Part shown: one piece after another, positions 37,685 through 46,633 of the stretch
Position numbering within the stretch: position 1 is the stretch's first letter
Layout of the letters: every line of letters starts with the position of its first letter
Source: Glycomyces buryatensis
GTDB taxonomy: Bacteria > Actinomycetota > Actinomycetes > Mycobacteriales > Micromonosporaceae
DNA length: 64,000 nt
NCBI RefSeq assembly: GCF_004912275.1
Contig: NZ_STGY01000066.1
Location: 1 to 64,000 of the forward strand
Direction: 5' to 3'
Made by a program: the position numbers and the translations under genes
The notes under the pieces: model-generated
The model's input: only the letters and a program-made list of their open reading frames with translations
Databases searched by the model: none
Told to the model about the DNA's origin: nothing

Positions 37685-39487
37685 TCAGCGGGCCCAAATC
37701 CAGATCTCGGAGCCCTTGTCGACCTCGTCGCCCTCGTCCAGCGACTGGTCGAACACCGTTCCGGTGAACCAGATCTGGCCCGTCTTGACCGTGAAGCCGA
37801 GTCCTTCGAGGAGTTCCTTCGCGTCGTCGACGTCCATGCCGACCACGTCGGGAACCTCGACCGGCTCCGGGCCCTCACTGATCACCAGGCCCACCTCGTC
37901 GCCCTCGGCGACCGGGCTGTCCGCCGCCGGCGAGGACTCGATGACCGAACCCTCGGGGATGGTGTCGCTGTAGCGTTCGCTCGTCTCGCCGACCTCGAGT
38001 CCGTTGGCCTCCAAGGCCTCCTCGGCGGAGTCCTCGTCCATGCCGACCAGGTCGGGCACCTGTAGCGGCGGCACCCCGTCGGAGACCGTGACGGTCACCG
38101 AGGCGCCGGCCTTGACCTCCTGGCCGGCCGGCGGATCGGTCGAGATGACCTGGCCCTTCGGGTACTCGGTGCTGTAGTCGTGCGCGACGGTGACCTCCGC
38201 GGAGAACTTCCCGAGCTCGGCGAGCGCCTCGTCCTCGGTCCTCCCCGCCAGCTCGGGCACCTCGTAGCGCTCCGGGCCCAGCGACAGCGTCACGGTGATG
38301 GTGCTGCCCAACCGGATCCGCTCGCCCGGTTCCGGGTTCTGCGCGAGGACCCCGTCCTTGGGCACGCCCTCGGAGTAGCCGCCCTCGTCGAACTCGACCT
38401 CGAAACCCTCGTCCTCGGCGTACGCGGCGACCGACGCCGCGTCCTGGCTCAGGAGCGAGGGCGCGTCGGTGTAGCGGCCGATGCCGATCCACCAACCGGC
38501 GGCCGCCACGGCCGCGATGATCGCAATGATGATGGCGAGCTTGATGAGCGCCTTCCAGGACCGGCCCGACCCCGCCTGCGGGACGACCATCGTGGTCCGC
38601 ACCGCGCGCGTCGGGCGCGGGACCTGACCGGCCGCCTGCTCGCTGGGCTCGGTGTCGACGGCCTGGAGCCGACGCGCGAACGCCCCGGCGTCGACCGGAC
38701 GCTCGCCCGGCCGGCGGCTCGCCGCGGCCGTCACCAGCTGCGCGAGCCCCTCGGGCACATCGGGGGCGGCCAGCCGCGGCGACGGAATGTCCTCGTCGCG
38801 GTGCCGGCGGGCCACCTCCCCGGCGTCGGGCCCGTCGAAGGGCACCTCGCCGGTCAGCAGCTCGTACAACAGGATCGCGGTCGAGTACACGTCGCTGGCC
38901 GGGGTCGCGCTCTGGCCGCTGACCAGCTCGGGCGCCACATACGCGGCCGTCGCCAGCAGCGGTCCGCCCCGCTGCGACTCCCCGTGCACGGCCTCGGCCA
39001 GACCGAAGTCCACGACCTTGACGCGGTCGCCGCGGCCGCCGTTCTTCAGCAGGATGTTCTCGGGCTTGATGTCGCGGTGGACCAGCCCGGCGTCGTGCGC
39101 GGCCTGGAGCCCGTCGAGGATCTGGGCGCACAGTTCGGCGGCCTCCTCGATGCGCAGGCGGCGCCGCCGGTTGAGCAGGTCGCGCAGCGTCGTCCCGGGG
39201 ACGTACTCCATGACCACGTACGGCAGGCCGTCGTGAACGCCCTGGTCGAACACGGCCACGATATTGGGGTGGGAGAGCCGCGCGATATTGCGCGCCTCGT
39301 TCGTGAACGAGTCGAGGTCGAAACCGGTGATGCCGGACGCGGTGATGATCTTGACCGCGACCGTGCGGTCGAGCCGGTCGTCATGCGCCTCGTACACCGA
39401 CGCCATGCCGCCGTGCGCGATGAGCCGCTGGAGCCGGTAGCGCCCGTCGACGTGCGCGCCCGTCAAGTCCCCGGTCGTCGTTGTCAA
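37685..39487 (-). CDS. PASTA-domain Ser/Thr kinase (PknB/Stk1 family)
   Basis: This 600-aa kinase has the catalytic domain at residues 15-285, with Lys46 (VAVKI), LVHRDIKPEN (D139) and DFG 160-162. One membrane span lies near 325-350 (LIKLAIIIAIIAAVAAAGWWIGI). Four extracellular PASTA repeats follow (about 355-600), which in PknB homologues bind peptidoglycan fragments. All kinase residues are intact. Translation starts at TTG 39487 with GGAAGGGG upstream. In model actinomycetes pknB lies with cell-division genes; here it is next to helD, so this is probably a second PASTA kinase, not the fts-linked one. Confidence 0.93.
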   Translation of the reverse strand: MTTTTGDLTGAHVDGRYRLQRLIAHGGMASVYEAHDDRLDRTVAVKIITASGITGFDLDSFTNEARNIARLSHPNIVAVFDQGVHDGLPYVVMEYVPGTTLRDLLNRRRRLRIEEAAELCAQILDGLQAAHDAGLVHRDIKPENILLKNGGRGDRVKVVDFGLAEAVHGESQRGGPLLATAAYVAPELVSGQSATPASDVYSTAILLYELLTGEVPFDGPDAGEVARRHRDEDIPSPRLAAPDVPEGLAQLVTAAASRRPGERPVDAGAFARRLQAVDTEPSEQAAGQVPRPTRAVRTTMVVPQAGSGRSWKALIKLAIIIAIIAAVAAAGWWIGIGRYTDAPSLLSQDAASVAAYAEDEGFEVEFDEGGYSEGVPKDGVLAQNPEPGERIRLGSTITVTLSLGPERYEVPELAGRTEDEALAELGKFSAEVTVAHDYSTEYPKGQVISTDPPAGQEVKAGASVTVTVSDGVPPLQVPDLVGMDEDSAEEALEANGLEVGETSERYSDTIPEGSVIESSPAADSPVAEGDEVGLVISEGPEPVEVPDVVGMDVDDAKELLEGLGFTVKTGQIWFTGTVFDQSLDEGDEVDKGSEIWIWAR

Positions 39488-39534
39488 CCCGCACCCCTTC
39501 CTGTGGACAACAGTCTAAAAGACTGGTGCGACGA

Positions 39535-41748
39535 CTACAGGACCTCGGCACCGGGGAAGACGGGTTTGTCGGGCGCCACAATTCCGAGGCGCTTGGTGGC
39601 CCGGGTCAGTGCGACGTAGAGGTTCCGCAGGCTGGTGCCCGCGATCGCATCCGGGTCGACCACGATGACCGCGTCGAACTCGAGCCCCTTGGCCTGCTTC
39701 ACGGTCAGGACCGAGGCCGAACTGATACCGGAGAGTCCCGCCGCGAGTTCGGGAGTGGTGATGATCGCCACCGATCCGCCGTCGACCTTCGCCGCCTCGG
39801 CGGCGACGAGGGCCTCCATGCGCTCCTCGAGGTTCTCCTGCACGACCTCCAGCCACGGCTCGTACCCGGACGAACGCACCGCCGTCGGACGCGGGGCCTC
39901 GACGTCGATCGCGTCCAGCACCCGGGTCGCGACGGCCATGATCTCGGCCGGGGTCCGGTAGGAGACCGTCAACTGCTCGGCCCGCCAGGCCAGCTCGGAG
40001 TCGCCGAAGACCTGGTCCCAGCTGCGTGGCGCCGAAGCGTGCCCGGCCTGGGCGAGGTCGCCGGCGACGGTGAATGACCTGGCGACGCAGCGGCGCAGCA
40101 GCGCCCGCCACTCCATCGGCGAGAGCTCTTGGGCCTCGTCCACGATGACGTGGCCGAAGATCCAGCGGCGGTCGGCGGCGGCCCGCTCGGCCACCGAGAC
40201 GAACCGGTGGTCGACCTGCCGCTCGCCGAGGAGCGCGGCGTCGACCAGGTCGGACGCCATGAGGATCTCCGAATCGGCCTCGTCCTCGAAGTCGAAGGAG
40301 GCCGAACCGGACGCGATCGACAGGACGTCCTCGGCGTAGGCGACCTGTTCGGCGTCGATGGCCTGCGCCCGGTCGCGCTCGATGTCGCCCAGGTGCTCGG
40401 CGGCCTCGTCCAGCAAGGCGATGTCGGCCTCCGACCAGCCGCCGGGCTCCCGCCGGAGCAGCCGCCGTTCCTCCTTCTCGAGCACGGCCGCGGCCGAGGC
40501 GATGAGCGCGGGGGAGGAGAACAGGTCTTCGAGCAGATCGGTGGCCCGCAGCTGCGGCCACAGCGCCTCGATCTCGCCGCGGATGACCGCGTCGGTGGCG
40601 ATCTCGGCGGCCAGCTTCGCCCGGTCCTCGAGCCCCAGCAGGTTCTCCCCGCCGAGGGGGTCCGCGCCGATGATGTCGGCGTACTGCATCGCCAGGTCGG
40701 CGATGACGCGCTTGTGGAAGGTCTCGCGGGCTTCGTTGTGCGGCAGGCCGGACTCGCGGGCGGCATCGCGCGCGGCAGTGATCTTCTCCGGACGCAGCAG
40801 CAGCTCGTGGCCCTCGAAGTCGACCGGCAGCGGCTCGCGGGGGACGACCTGGCGGTCGGCCACCGCGCTGGCGATGACCCCGGCCATGACGGCGCGGCCC
40901 TTGACGGCGGCGACGGCCTCGGACTCGGGCCGGTCGGCGACGATGCCGGGGTAGAGCTGGCTCGGGGTGCGCAGGAGGACGTCGGTCTCGGCCAGGCCCG
41001 GCAGCACGTCGGAGATGTAGCGCAGGAACTGCTTGCCGGGGCCGATGATGAGGACGCCGCGGCGCTGGAGGCGTTCGCGGTGCTCGTACAGCAGGTAGGC
41101 GGCGCGGTGGAGGGCGACGGCGGTCTTGCCGGTGCCCGGCGCGCCGTCGACGATCATTATGCCCTCCAAGGGGGCGCGGATGATCCGGTCCTGCTCGGCC
41201 TGGATGGTGGCGACGATGTCGCGCATCTTGTCGGTGCGGGCGGCGTCGAGCGCGGCCATGAGCGCGCCCTCGGAGCCGATCGTGGAATCGGAGCCGTCGG
41301 CCGCCGCAAGGTCCAGCACCTCGTCGTTGACCGAGGTCAAGCGCCGGCCCTTGGTGTGGAGGTGGCGGCGGCGCCGCACCCCTGAGGGGGCGGCGGCGGT
41401 GGCCAGGTAGAAGCGGCGACCGGCCTCGGAACGCCAGTCGACCTGCAGCTGTTCTCCGCCCTCGGCGTGGACGCCGATGCGTCCCAGGTACATCGGTTCG
41501 TCCTGCTCGATGTAGTCGAGCCGTCCGAAGCACAGGCCGTCCTCGACGGCGTCGAGCCCGGCAATGCGGAGGCGGTGGAAGTGGGCCTCGGCGTCGCGCT
41601 GCGAGAGCTCCTGCTCGTTCTCCACGTGCTTGCGCCGCGACTCAGCGAGGCGCGTGTGGGCCTGATCGCGAATCTGGTCGAGCCGGGCGTAGAGACTGTC
41701 GAGCCGTTTCTGCTCGGTTTCGATGGCAGGAGTGATGGCAGCGGACAC
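39535..41748 (-). CDS. helD: HelD-like RNA polymerase-recycling ATPase (UvrD-type helicase fold)
   Basis: This 737-aa actinobacterial HelD has an N-terminal coiled coil (ETEQKRLDSLYARLDQIRDQ...) that reaches into the RNAP channel in characterised HelDs. The first RecA domain carries Walker A VDGAPGTGKTAVALHR; then come VIVDEAQELSPMEW and the second RecA domain with LTVSYRTPAEIM and LYVALTRATKRLGI. HelD removes stalled RNA polymerase from DNA using ATP; some actinomycete members (HelR) confer rifamycin tolerance. GTG 41748 is chosen for AGGAG directly upstream; a longer frame upstream is untranslated-looking. It is monocistronic. Confidence 0.93.
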   Translation of the reverse strand: MSAAITPAIETEQKRLDSLYARLDQIRDQAHTRLAESRRKHVENEQELSQRDAEAHFHRLRIAGLDAVEDGLCFGRLDYIEQDEPMYLGRIGVHAEGGEQLQVDWRSEAGRRFYLATAAAPSGVRRRRHLHTKGRRLTSVNDEVLDLAAADGSDSTIGSEGALMAALDAARTDKMRDIVATIQAEQDRIIRAPLEGIMIVDGAPGTGKTAVALHRAAYLLYEHRERLQRRGVLIIGPGKQFLRYISDVLPGLAETDVLLRTPSQLYPGIVADRPESEAVAAVKGRAVMAGVIASAVADRQVVPREPLPVDFEGHELLLRPEKITAARDAARESGLPHNEARETFHKRVIADLAMQYADIIGADPLGGENLLGLEDRAKLAAEIATDAVIRGEIEALWPQLRATDLLEDLFSSPALIASAAAVLEKEERRLLRREPGGWSEADIALLDEAAEHLGDIERDRAQAIDAEQVAYAEDVLSIASGSASFDFEDEADSEILMASDLVDAALLGERQVDHRFVSVAERAAADRRWIFGHVIVDEAQELSPMEWRALLRRCVARSFTVAGDLAQAGHASAPRSWDQVFGDSELAWRAEQLTVSYRTPAEIMAVATRVLDAIDVEAPRPTAVRSSGYEPWLEVVQENLEERMEALVAAEAAKVDGGSVAIITTPELAAGLSGISSASVLTVKQAKGLEFDAVIVVDPDAIAGTSLRNLYVALTRATKRLGIVAPDKPVFPGAEVL

Positions 41749-41931
41749 GGGTCTCCTAGATGGTGATGCCGGAATTCGGCGCAGAGCGGCGCAACTGAAA
41801 AGAATACCGCGCTCCCGGCCGATCGTCTCCCTAGCGACAGAACCTTGATTACGCTGGTACAACGATCAAATCGGCGCAGAAGAGGACGAACGTCCGAAGT
41901 GCGAAATCGACAACAAGGTGATAACAGTGCC

Positions 41932-41961
41932 TTGACCTCGCATTCGCCCGGGGACTACGGT
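41932..41961 (+). promoter_or_regulatory. Promoter of the first NSS transporter
   Basis: TTGACC (41932-41937), an 18-nt spacer and TACGGT (41956-41961) give a leader of about 40 nt before ATG 42010. Confidence 0.55.
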
Positions 41962-42009
41962 AACGCGCTATACGAGTGCCCTTTATTGGCGTGACTGGAG
42001 AGATTACTC

Positions 42010-43554
42010 ATGACTAGAGAGAATTGGGGGACCAGGGTCGGGTTCATCCTCGCCGCCATCGGATCGGCGGTCGGACTCGGCAATATCTGGCGTTTCCCCG
42101 GTGTCGCCTACGAAAACGGTGGCGGTGCGTTCATGGTTCCGTACCTGGTGGCCCTCGTGACCGCCGGTATTCCATTGCTCATCATGGAATTCACGATCGG
42201 GCGGAAATACAAGGGATCCGCCCCGGTCGCCTTCCGCCGCTTGAACAAGAACGCCGAGGTGATCGGCTGGTGGCAGGTGGCGATCTCGATCGTCATCGCC
42301 GTCTACTACGCGGCGATCATCGCCTGGGCCGGCTGGTACGCCTTCTTCGCGCTGGACCAGCGCTGGGGCGACGACCCGGAGGCCTTCCTGTTCGTCGACT
42401 TCCTGCAAGCCGGCGACATGTACGACTTCGGCACCTGGCTGCCCGGCCTCGGCACCGTCATGATCGTCATCTGGGCGGCCACGCTCCTGGTGATCGGCCT
42501 GGGCGTCAAGAAGGGCATCGAGCTGACCGCGAAGATCGCGATCCCGCTGCTGGCGGTCATGTTCGGCGTCCTGGTCGTCCAGGCGCTGACCCTGGAAGGC
42601 GCCGAGGTCGGCCTCAACGCCTTCTTCAGGCCGGACTGGGAGCTGATCTGGAGCACGCCGAGCGTCTGGCTCGCCGCCTACGGCCAGATCTTCTTCTCGC
42701 TCTCCGTGGGCTTCGGCATCATGGTCACCTACGCGTCCTATCTGAAGAAGAAGTCGGACATCACCACTTCGGCTCTGACCGTCGGCTTCGCGAACTCCTC
42801 GTTCGAGCTGCTCGCGGGCATCGGCGTGTTCTCGGTGCTCGGCTTCATGGCGGTCCAATCCGGGACCGCGGTCGAGGACCAGGTCAGCGCCGGCATCGGA
42901 CTGGCCTTCGTGGCCTTCCCGGCCATCATCAGCACGCTGCCGACCCTGCCGGGACTGTTCGGCGTCCTGTTCTTCGGCAGCCTCGTGATCGCCGGCTGGA
43001 CTTCACTGATCTCGATCGTGCAGGTGCCGGTCGCGGCGTTCGAGGACCGCTTCGGCTGGAGCCGCGGACTGTCCACCGCGATCCTCGGCGGCCTTATGGC
43101 CGTCGTCTCGATCGGATTGCTGCCCACCGTCAACGGCATCATGCTGCTCGACGTCTCCGACGAGTTCATCAACAAGTACGGCATCGCCGTGGCCGCGCTG
43201 GTCTCCATCGTGGCCGTGGTCTGGGTCGCCTGGAAGTGGAAGGAGCTGCGCGACAACGCCAACGCCACCTCCACGTTCAGGGTCGGCCCGATCTGGGTGG
43301 TCTTCCTCGGCGTCATCACGCCGATCATGCTCACGGTCATCCTGTTCTACAACATCCGCGACCTGTTGACCGCGGACCCGAGCGACCCGGAGGACCCGCA
43401 GGCCACCTACAACCTGTACCAGTCCTTCGGTTGGTCCGTGGCGCTCGGCGCCGTGGCCTTCGGCATCATCATGGCGCTGATCCTGCGTCGCCGTGACGTG
43501 CCCGAGATCCCGAGCGAAGAGGAAGAGGCCATTCGAGAGGAGGTCGGCCAGTGA
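42010..43554 (+). CDS. Sodium-dependent methionine/alanine importer (NSS/SLC6), MetP-like
   Basis: This 514-aa member of the neurotransmitter:sodium symporter family has 12 predicted spans. TM1 carries the Na+/substrate site GSAVGLGNIWRFPG, TM6 the SLSVGFG segment. The small subunit gene begins in the stop codon (GTGA overlap), as in Corynebacterium glutamicum metPS, where MetP takes up methionine and alanine. ATG 42010 is preceded by CTGGAGAGATT. A paralogue of similar length lies directly downstream (43747-45285), suggesting a local duplication. Confidence 0.92.
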   Translation: MTRENWGTRVGFILAAIGSAVGLGNIWRFPGVAYENGGGAFMVPYLVALVTAGIPLLIMEFTIGRKYKGSAPVAFRRLNKNAEVIGWWQVAISIVIAVYYAAIIAWAGWYAFFALDQRWGDDPEAFLFVDFLQAGDMYDFGTWLPGLGTVMIVIWAATLLVIGLGVKKGIELTAKIAIPLLAVMFGVLVVQALTLEGAEVGLNAFFRPDWELIWSTPSVWLAAYGQIFFSLSVGFGIMVTYASYLKKKSDITTSALTVGFANSSFELLAGIGVFSVLGFMAVQSGTAVEDQVSAGIGLAFVAFPAIISTLPTLPGLFGVLFFGSLVIAGWTSLISIVQVPVAAFEDRFGWSRGLSTAILGGLMAVVSIGLLPTVNGIMLLDVSDEFINKYGIAVAALVSIVAVVWVAWKWKELRDNANATSTFRVGPIWVVFLGVITPIMLTVILFYNIRDLLTADPSDPEDPQATYNLYQSFGWSVALGAVAFGIIMALILRRRDVPEIPSEEEEAIREEVGQ

Positions 43555-43667
43555 CCAGCAGTGCGCTCATCATGATGATCGTCGCGATCGTCGTCATCTT
43601 CGGAGGACTCATCGTCTCCGCGGTAACGCTCATGACCCACCCCGAGCAGCCCGACGCCGACGAGTAG
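43551..43667 (+). CDS. metS: NSS transporter small subunit, MetS-like (38 aa)
   Basis: The ORF reads MTSSALIMMIVAIVVIFGGL, then IVSAVTLMTHPEQPDADE, a single membrane span with a short acidic C-terminus. It begins at GTG overlapping the transporter stop by 4 nt. C. glutamicum MetS is a comparably small single-span subunit needed for methionine uptake by MetP. Size, topology and coupling make this identification likely. It is followed by a terminator hairpin, and no second MetS-like ORF is found after the paralogous transporter. Confidence 0.85.
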   Translation: MTSSALIMMIVAIVVIFGGLIVSAVTLMTHPEQPDADE

Positions 43668-43672
43668 CCGCT

Positions 43673-43710
43673 AGCGGGGGGTCGGTCCTCGGACCGGCCC
43701 CCCGCTGTTT
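43673..43710 (+). terminator. Intercistronic terminator after metS
   Basis: A 15-bp stem with one G-T pair (43673-43687 and 43692-43706, loop CTCG) is followed by GTTT. It lies between metS and the second transporter and may partly attenuate readthrough. Confidence 0.8.
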
Positions 43711-43746
43711 CAACCCACGGAACCTTGCCACGGAGAACTGAATTCA

Positions 43747-45285
43747 ATGAAGACAAGAGAGACCTGGGGAACCCGCGCCGGGTTCATCATGGCCGCCGCC
43801 GGATCGGCGATCGGCCTGGGCAATATCTGGCGTTTCCCCGGCGAGGCCTACGAATTCGGCGGCGGCGCCTTCCTGGTGCCCTACCTGATCGCGATCCTCA
43901 CCGCCGGCATCCCGCTGCTGCTGCTGGAGTACACGATCGGCCGCAGGTACCGCAGCGGCCCGCCCTCGGCCTTCCGGATGCTCTCGCCCCGCGCCGAGGG
44001 CATCGGCTGGTGGCAGAACGCCATCGCCTTCTTCCTGGCGACCTTCTACGCCGTCATCATCGCCTGGGCGGTCTGCTACGTCTTCTTCGCGGTGACCAGG
44101 TCCTGGGGCGAGGACTCGGCGATGTTCTTCGGCGTCGACTTCCTGGCCGCCTCCGAGGACCCGCTCACCTTCGGGGAGTACCGCCCCACCATCATGGCGG
44201 CCTTGATCGGCGTGTGGGTCCTGGTGCTGGTCATCATGCTCGGGGGCGTCCGCAAGGGCGTGGAGCTGGCCAACCGCATCTGCATTCCGCTACTGGTGGT
44301 GCTGTTCGGCGTCATCGTGATCCGCGCGGTCACCCTCGACGGCGCCTTGGACGGCCTGAACGCGTTCTTCACCCCGCAGTGGGACACCATTACAGCTCTT
44401 GAAACAGGGCCGGAGATCTGGCTGGCAGCCTACGGGCAGGTCTTCTTCTCCCTGTCGATCGGCATGGGCACCATGATCGCCTACTCCTCGTACCTGAAGA
44501 AGAAGGCGGAGTTGTCGACCACGGCCGTCACCGTCGCGTTCGCGAACTCCTCGTTCGAGCTCATGGCGGGCATCGGGGTGTTCTCGATCCTGGGCTTCAT
44601 GTCGGCCCAGAGCGGCACCGCGATCGGCGAGCTGGTCGGCGTCGGCGGCGGGGTCGCGTTCGTGACCTTCCCGGCGATCCTCAACGAGATGCCCGGCGGC
44701 AACTTCGTCGGCGTGCTGTTCTTCGCCAGCCTGGTGGTGGCCGGCGTCTCCTCGATCATCTCGATGGTGATCGTGCCGTTCTCCTCAGTGGAGGACCGCT
44801 TCGGCTGGAGCCGCAAGAAGACCGTCGCGGTCATCGGCATTCCGATGGCGCTGTTCTCGATCCTGATCTACCCGACCACCAACGGCTCGTCGATGGTCGA
44901 CGCGGTGGACTTCGCCGTCTCCGGCTACGGCCTGGTGCTCGGCGGCCTGGCGACGATCGTCCTGGCGTTCGCCACCGGGAAGATCCGGGTCCTGGCGGCC
45001 GAGGCCAACCGCACCTCGGTGCTCAAGCTCGGCTGGGTCTGGTACGTCTGCCTGGCCCTGACGACGATCATGCTGACTCTGGTGCTGATCCTGAACGTCA
45101 AGGGGCAGATCGAAGACCTGTCCGACCCGGAGATCGCCAACGAGCTGATCTACATCAACTGGGGCGTGGGCGGGGCGATGATCCTGTTCGGACTCGTCAT
45201 GACCGCGGTCATGTACCGCCGTCCGCTGCCGGTCGCGAATTCTGAGGACGGCGAGTCCGTCGACAGCGGGTCGGCCACCGCCTGA
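43747..45285 (+). CDS. Second NSS-family sodium-dependent transporter, MetP paralogue
   Basis: This 512-aa protein has the same layout and clear similarity to the preceding transporter (for example GSAIGLGNIWRFPGEAYEFGGGAF versus GSAVGLGNIWRFPGVAYENGGGAF, and a shared SSYLKKKAELSTTAVTVAFANSSFE region). It likely takes up a related neutral amino acid. ATG 43747 is preceded by ACGGAGAA. No small subunit follows, so it may share MetS or work alone. A perfect 13-bp hairpin terminates it. Confidence 0.9.
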   Translation: MKTRETWGTRAGFIMAAAGSAIGLGNIWRFPGEAYEFGGGAFLVPYLIAILTAGIPLLLLEYTIGRRYRSGPPSAFRMLSPRAEGIGWWQNAIAFFLATFYAVIIAWAVCYVFFAVTRSWGEDSAMFFGVDFLAASEDPLTFGEYRPTIMAALIGVWVLVLVIMLGGVRKGVELANRICIPLLVVLFGVIVIRAVTLDGALDGLNAFFTPQWDTITALETGPEIWLAAYGQVFFSLSIGMGTMIAYSSYLKKKAELSTTAVTVAFANSSFELMAGIGVFSILGFMSAQSGTAIGELVGVGGGVAFVTFPAILNEMPGGNFVGVLFFASLVVAGVSSIISMVIVPFSSVEDRFGWSRKKTVAVIGIPMALFSILIYPTTNGSSMVDAVDFAVSGYGLVLGGLATIVLAFATGKIRVLAAEANRTSVLKLGWVWYVCLALTTIMLTLVLILNVKGQIEDLSDPEIANELIYINWGVGGAMILFGLVMTAVMYRRPLPVANSEDGESVDSGSATA

Positions 45286-45303
45286 GGAGCCCTTCCGTCG
45301 CAT

Positions 45304-45332
45304 GTGGCCGCACACGTTTCGTGTGCGGCCAC
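45304..45332 (+). terminator. Terminator after the second NSS transporter
   Basis: Perfect 13-bp stem GTGGCCGCACACG/CGTGTGCGGCCAC with loop TTT, followed by CTGGCTTT. Confidence 0.9.
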
Positions 45333-45394
45333 CTGGCTTTCCGTCAGCTTTAGTGCGAAATGCGAGAAAGGTTAGAAATCCCCGTACTCGCCTC

Positions 45395-45423
45395 TTGTGT
45401 GCCCTGTCGCCAACTGTTAAGTT
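45395..45423 (+). promoter_or_regulatory. Possible LPMO promoter
   Basis: TTGTGT (45395-45400) and TAAGTT (45418-45423) are separated by 17 nt, giving a leader of about 70 nt before ATG 45500. Confidence 0.45.
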
Positions 45424-45499
45424 TGCTTGCAATTCGGTGGTTCCCATCACGTCGCCGCCGAAGGACCGCTGACCCAGACATCGTCGATAGGAGACGAAG

Positions 45500-46345
45500 A
45501 TGCGCAAGTCGCGCAAAATCATCCTGTCCCTCGCGGGAGTCGGGACCCTGGCCGTCTCGGCTTCCCTGGCCGCCCTCGCCTGGGGGCACGGCTACACCTC
45601 CGACCCGCCCAGCCGCTCGGCCCTGTGCGCCGACGGCACCGTCACCGACTGCGGCGCCATTTCGTATGAGCCCCAGAGTGTCGAGGGTCCCAAGGGCTTC
45701 CCCGACGCCGGTCCCGCCGACGGCGAGATCTGCGCCGGCGGCCACGCCGAGTTCGCCGAGCTGGACGACCCGAGGGGCGGCAACTGGCCGACCACCTCGG
45801 TCGGCTCCGGCGCCCAGACCGTCTCGTGGACGATGACCGCCCAGCACTCGACGGCGACCTTCGACTACTACATCACCAAGGACGGCTGGGACCCCACGCA
45901 GCCGCTCACCCGCGACCAGCTCGAACTCACCCCGTTCGACTCGTTCGACATGGGCGGTTCCAAGCCCGACCACACCATGACGCACGACATCACGCTCCCG
46001 GAGAAGTCCGGCCGGCACCTGATCCTCAGTGTTTGGAACATCGCCGACACCGCCAACGCCTTCTACTCCTGTGTGGACGTGGACTTCGGCGGCGGCACCG
46101 GCGGCGACCCCACTGAGGCGGAGCCGACGGACGGCGCATCCGAAGACCCGACCGACGGCACCACGACCGACCCGGCCACCGGTGCCGAGTGCGAGGCGGC
46201 GGCCTGGGACACCGGCGCCACCTACACGGCCGGCGACCAGGTGACCTACGACGGCGTCGCCTACCGGGCCGACTGGTGGACCCAGGGCGAAGAGCCCGGG
46301 ACCACCGGCGAATGGGGCGTGTGGAAAGAGCTCGCCACCTGCTGA
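45500..46345 (+). CDS. Secreted AA10 lytic polysaccharide monooxygenase with C-terminal CBM5/12
   Basis: This 281-aa protein has a signal peptide (residues 1-29) whose cleavage exposes His30 (AWG|HGYTSDPPSR), the N-terminal histidine-brace copper ligand of AA10 LPMOs. His116 (TAQHSTATF) is the second brace residue and the Phe of NAFYSCVDVDF the axial position. A Thr/Glu/Asp-rich linker (196-230) leads to a C-terminal chitin-binding CBM5/12 module (WDTGATYTAGDQVTYDGVAYRADWWTQGEEPG). Such enzymes oxidatively cleave crystalline chitin or cellulose; the CBM type favours chitin. ATG 45500 has ATAGGAG 6 nt upstream. Confidence 0.93.
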   Translation: MRKSRKIILSLAGVGTLAVSASLAALAWGHGYTSDPPSRSALCADGTVTDCGAISYEPQSVEGPKGFPDAGPADGEICAGGHAEFAELDDPRGGNWPTTSVGSGAQTVSWTMTAQHSTATFDYYITKDGWDPTQPLTRDQLELTPFDSFDMGGSKPDHTMTHDITLPEKSGRHLILSVWNIADTANAFYSCVDVDFGGGTGGDPTEAEPTDGASEDPTDGTTTDPATGAECEAAAWDTGATYTAGDQVTYDGVAYRADWWTQGEEPGTTGEWGVWKELATC

Positions 46346-46380
46346 TCCTGTGATCTGAGCCGAGGATGAGGGGAGAGTGC

Positions 46381-46410
46381 TTGACGGCGCTCTCCTCTCG
46401 AGGCTATCCT
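46381..46410 (+). promoter_or_regulatory. Promoter and long leader of the ABC-F gene
   Basis: TTGACG (46381-46386), an 18-nt spacer and TATCCT (46405-46410) make a good promoter. The coding start is 46634, leaving a leader of about 215 nt that holds a small CCACGT/ACGTGG hairpin near 46476-46495. Long leaders of antibiotic-resistance ABC-F genes often act as attenuators. Confidence 0.6.
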
Positions 46411-46633
46411 TGGCGGCGTCTTTGTAGTCGGCGTTAGGAACTCCCTTGAAGCTGTAGGTCCCAGACACCGCGCCACCACGTCTCTGCGCACGTGGGGCAG
46501 TCTGCGATCTTCAGGGAGCCCATCGACTTCCCGAACCCGCCACCGGTCACTCAATTCATGAGCATGGTCGGTCAATGGCGCGGTGTCTTCTCAATCGATT
46601 CCCGCATCGGAACCTGTGAGAGGACTCTGCTCC

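Noticed and set aside
45350-46468. Minus-strand ORF beginning MSGTYSFKGVPNADYKDAAK
   Set aside because: Its first 30 residues look protein-like, but the frame then runs antisense to the LPMO and no ribosome binding site or family supports it.
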